From Streptomyces thinghirensis (lineage in GTDB: Bacteria; Actinomycetota; Actinomycetia; Streptomycetales; Streptomycetaceae), in NCBI GenBank assembly GCA_021502835.1, contig JAKFGP010000021.1, forward strand, positions 1 to 64,000: a stretch of DNA of 64,000 bases. Reading direction: 5' to 3'. Below the pieces are notes generated by a model. It had not been told where the DNA came from, searched no databases, and saw only the letters and a list, made by a program, of their open reading frames with translations. The first letter of the stretch is position 1. Every line of letters begins with the position of its first letter. Shown piece after piece: positions 61,238 to 64,000 of this stretch. The translations under genes and the position numbers were made by a program.

Positions 61238-63676
61238 CTATTCGGTCTTGACCACGACTTTCTGGGTGGCGCCCGCCTCGCTCGTGAGATCGCCGAAGGT
61301 GAGGGTCAGGTCGCGGCCGGGTACGGCCCGCCGGACCGTGCCGGGCCGCAGGGACGACCGCGGTGACCCGGGTGCCGCCACGTCGCGGTGAGCGTCGTGA
61401 GGGTACGGGTCGGGTCGGAGACGCAGACGGCCGCGTCCCGTCGCGCCGGCGCCGGATCAGTACCGAGCAGGGCGTCGGCGGTGAGGTCGCCGACCGTCCC
61501 GGCCGTCCAGAAGTTCACGGCGGTGAAGCCGAGGAGGGTACGTGGATGCCCCTGAGCCTGTGGCGTGTTGGCGAGCGTTCTGAGCAGGCCCTGTACGCTC
61601 GCGGCACCGGCGGCGGTGCGGGCGGCGCCGGCGCCGGGCAACACCACGTAGGCGTAGGCGCCGCCGACCGGATCGGTGCCGTGGCCGACGTACAGGGTGA
61701 GATAGCGGTCGGTGAGCGGGGTGGTGGAGGAGCCGGTCCTGATGTCGTTCATCGGCCGGTGCGTCCTCGCGCAGTGCCGTGACGCGGCCGCCCGCCGGGA
61801 AGACGTAGCCACCGTGGCCGGCGATGCGCCCAGCTCGGGTCGGTCAGCGTCTCGGTCCAGTCCGTCGAGGCGGGCTTGCGGTGGCCGTCCACGGTGAGGG
61901 CGTTGGTGCCGGTGGGGCCGAGGCGGCGGTTGTCGATCACGGGTGTCGACCGCCTCGCCGTCCGAAGCGGTGATGCCGGCGCCCAGACAGACGATCCCCT
62001 CGTCCAGGAAGAACCAGGACTTGCGCGCTTCCAGCGTCGAGGCCAGGCCCTTCAGATGCTGGCCCGCCGCGGCGTACGTGCCGTCGGTGATTTGCCAGCC
62101 GACCCACTTCACCGCGGGCGTTCTGGCCTCACTGGCCCGCCTGGCCGTCGGCGAGCCTCTTCTGGAGGCGGTGATGCCAGGCAGTCGGTTGGGTCCACGG
62201 TGGCCCAAGGTCTGTGGTGGCCTGCTCGTTGGCGGTAGTCGTCCCCCCACCAGGAGAGCCAGCCGGCGCCGGTGTGGTAGCCGCGGAGGGTTCTCAAGTT
62301 GCCCTACTCGTAGTGCGGGGTGATGTGCGATCGGGGCGCCATGGACAGAGGCCAGGCCGCCCTACCACGGCGGCGGTGCACCGCCCGGTCCCTGGGAGGA
62401 AGAGGCGGTGCTCTCGACCGGCTCGGGCAGGGGCTTCGCCCGGGGTCGTCCACGACGCTGTGGAGCTGGGCGAGTTCGTGGACACTGAGCATCGGGTTAG
62501 TGTGCGGAGGGCTGAAGTGGGCCCGCTGGATCCATCCCTTCGCCAGGGCACGCCAGCCCCGCGTTCTGCTCGGTGCTCGCTGCCCCGCCCAGGGCCACGA
62601 TGGAGGCGATGATCAGTGGCCGCAGGTGGTCGTCGTTGGCGCCCTTCGGATCACCCTGGGGGGCAGGCCTCGCGAGATGGCGCGACCGGAGACGGCGACC
62701 ATGCAGACCGTTGTAGAGGAGAGGGGGTGCCCAGGCCCGTTCGACGGCGTCGAAGTAGTTCTGCCGGGCGGGGTCGGTGACCTCCCAGGGGAGCCGGCGA
62801 GTAGCGCGCGGAGCAGGCTGAGGCCGGTGAACAGTCCGCGCCGTACGACCCGGCGTAGGGCACCGTGTGCTGGACGAAGGTGCCGTCACGATAGAGGGCC
62901 GTCCCCGGAGGTCACATAGGGGAAGACGGGGAGAGGGCCCCGGCCGCGACGGCGAGCCGGTCGGCGTCCTCGCCGACCAGGCCCTAGGCGCGATCGTCCA
63001 GCACAGGTCGACGCGGTTGGCACCGGTGGAGGTGCCCGTGTAGGACGCCACCGCGCTGTCCCGGCACGAAGCTGCGGACGGCTTCCGTGATCGTGGCGAT
63101 CAGCTCGGCGTCCAGGTGGTCGTAGAGGATGATCGCCGTGTCCAGCAGCGCCTGGGGCCCGCCGATCTGCCAGTTGTACCAGTTGCCGTAGCGGGCCCGG
63201 CCCGCGTGGTAGACGTCGCTGACCGTATGCCGGATGCCGGTCACGACGTCCTGCGCGGACGTCGTCGCCGGTCAGGCCGGTGCCGGGCTGGGCGTAGGCC
63301 TCGGCCGTGGAGCGCAGCCGCTGGAAGGTGAGCTGGATCTGTGCGGAGTAGGCGTACGACTCGGTGTCCGTGTCGGGCTCCGGGTCCAGCCACACCATGT
63401 CCGGCCACAGGAGCCCGGCGCGGGCCACATCGTGCTCCTCCAGCCGGCACTCCTGCCCAACCGCGCGGTTTGGAGGCGAAGGAGGCTCCGCGGTCGGGCT
63501 GAAGCCGGAGCTGATACCAGCCGCGCCAGGTGGCTCCTGAGGTTCTCGAACTCGGCGGGCGCGGCGTGGGCGGGACTGGTCGGGACCGTCGCCGAGGCGG
63601 TTCCAGCGGCGCAGACGCGGCGGCGGCACCGCCCGTCGCCTTGACGAATCCGCGCGCGGGACCAGGGTGTCGGCAT
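61238..63676 (-). CDS. Polysaccharide lyase family 8 (hyaluronate/chondroitin/xanthan lyase type), frameshifted
   Basis: About 812 aa, exported. ATG 63676; one frame shows the Tat-like signal RGFVKATGGAAAASA, then PTSPAHAAPAEFENLRATW. Alpha/alpha toroid: LLWPDMVWLDPEPDTDTESY, TVSDVYHAGRARYGNWYNWQ then IGGPQALLDTAIIL (the Asn-bearing WYNWQIG motif), YTGTSTGANRVDLCW, DGTFVQHTVPYAGSYG (catalytic His and Tyr region). C-terminal beta-sandwiches: WLSWWGDDYR, RKSWFFLDEGIVCLGAGITA, VIDNRRLG, DRYLTLYVGHGTDPVGGAYA then YVVLPG. Ends GATQKVVVKTE at TAG 61238-61240. Substrate within PL8 not resolvable. Confidence 0.85.
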
Positions 63677-63689
63677 GATGTCTCCAGGC

Positions 63690-63724
63690 TAGGGAGGGAG
63701 GGGGAGGGGGAGGGGAGGGGAGAG
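63690..63724 (+). repeat. G-tract array upstream of the lyase gene
   Basis: Seven G-runs of three to five separated by single A (pattern GGGA repeated) between 63691 and 63724, giving G-quadruplex potential on the plus strand. It lies 15-48 bp upstream of the lyase start on the opposite (minus) strand, that is, in the leader region. Confidence 0.8.
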
Positions 63725-63756
63725 GGACCTCGCCCCGAGGGGTGAATGGGTTTCTA

Positions 63757-63770
63757 GCACGATATTGTGC
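63757..63770. promoter_or_regulatory. Near-palindromic operator candidate
   Basis: GCACGATATTGTGC is an inverted repeat with one mismatched pair (GCACxATATxGTGC). It is 81 bp upstream of the lyase start and 90 bp upstream of the DeoR-type regulator start, in the shared divergent promoter. Confidence 0.6.
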
Positions 63771-63859
63771 GAGATGCTCTCAACACGTAGCCTCGTAGAT
63801 TCGATCAGGAGAGTACGGTGGTACGCGCAGCAATCGGGGGTTCACCGGGAGGACGACGG

Positions 63860-64000
63860 ATGCGGTCTCATGTCAATCAGCGCCACGAACGGGTGCTGGA
63901 GATCGATGCGCAGGACGGGGCAGTCTCCGGGTCACGGAGCTGGCGGGGGAACTGGGGTTCTCCGCCGTCACCGTGCGGCGCGATGTCGAGGCGCTGGCCG
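63860..64000 (+). CDS. DeoR-type transcriptional regulator, 3'-truncated by the window
   Basis: ATG 63860 after GGGAGGACGAC. The product begins MRSHVNQRHERVLEI, then after one indel near 63930 TELAGELGFSAVTVRRDVEA, a complete DeoR helix-turn-helix (VTELAxELGxSxVTVRRDxxxL). In Streptomyces this HTH is often fused to a LacI-like sugar-binding domain; the rest is outside the window. Divergent from the polysaccharide lyase, its probable target. Confidence 0.85.
   Translation, partial: MRSHVNQRHERVLEIDAQDGAVSGSRSWRGNWGSPPSPCGAMSRRWP

Overview
The window is a stretch of actinobacterial chromosome, almost certainly Streptomyces. The base composition is strongly GC-rich. The gene families are typical of that genus: DUF6411, GPP34, DUF4190, BldG-like STAS proteins, TauE, several LacI/IclR/TetR/Lrp regulators, and secreted hydrolases with ricin-type lectin tails. 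The dominant feature is sequence quality. Most genes longer than about 500 bp change reading frame one to ten times, although conserved motifs remain legible across frames. This pattern fits uncorrected single-base indels better than mass pseudogenisation. There is also an implausible run of 76 consecutive C (23693-23768). I therefore annotate frameshifted genes as CDS with reconstructed boundaries. I reserve 'pseudogene' for loci where a real internal or terminal segment is missing.

Layout. 1-7728: a membrane acyltransferase, a fatty-acid desaturase, a DesK/DesR-like two-component pair, and an ABC ATPase with an FtsX permease. 7833-11116: an MFS exporter and an FAD monooxygenase, with a convergent dihydrofolate-reductase-like gene. 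11467-15132: a purine-type operon (NCS2 permease, amidohydrolase, TauE exporter) with overlapping start/stop codons, then a convergent LacI regulator. 16655-18363: a secreted sialidase-fold enzyme with a ricin lectin domain and twin palindromic operators in its promoter. 18696-21600: small enzymes, a HAD fragment and a lipoprotein.

21747-26531 is a partner-switching stress region: an RsbQ-like hydrolase overlapping an RsbP-like PAS-PP2C phosphatase, a STAS antagonist, a sigma-factor remnant, an RsbW-like kinase, a hemerythrin, and a second BldG-like STAS gene coupled to a 43-aa ORF. 26616-33446: IclR, two GNAT acetyltransferases and small membrane or hypothetical proteins.

33622-42102 is a putative furan pathway: an MfnB-like synthase, aldehyde dehydrogenase, alcohol dehydrogenase, methyltransferase and membrane protein. 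It is followed by a sugar-porter MFS and a PhyH dioxygenase, divergent from a LacI regulator. 42182-46932: an acetyltransferase, an EF-hand protein, an IS5-family element, two tandem paralogous membrane proteins, GPP34 and an SRPBCC protein. 47113-54486: a deleted monooxygenase, a VanY-like carboxypeptidase, and an operon (MFS, M20 amidohydrolase, secreted protein) divergent from a two-domain Lrp regulator, then TetR. 54894-57539: an IS110-family element immediately upstream of a saccharopine-dehydrogenase-like gene. 57615-64000: large secreted proteins (PA14/sorbosone-dehydrogenase-like with lectin, M15 peptidase, polysaccharide lyase 8) and a DeoR-type regulator that runs off the end.
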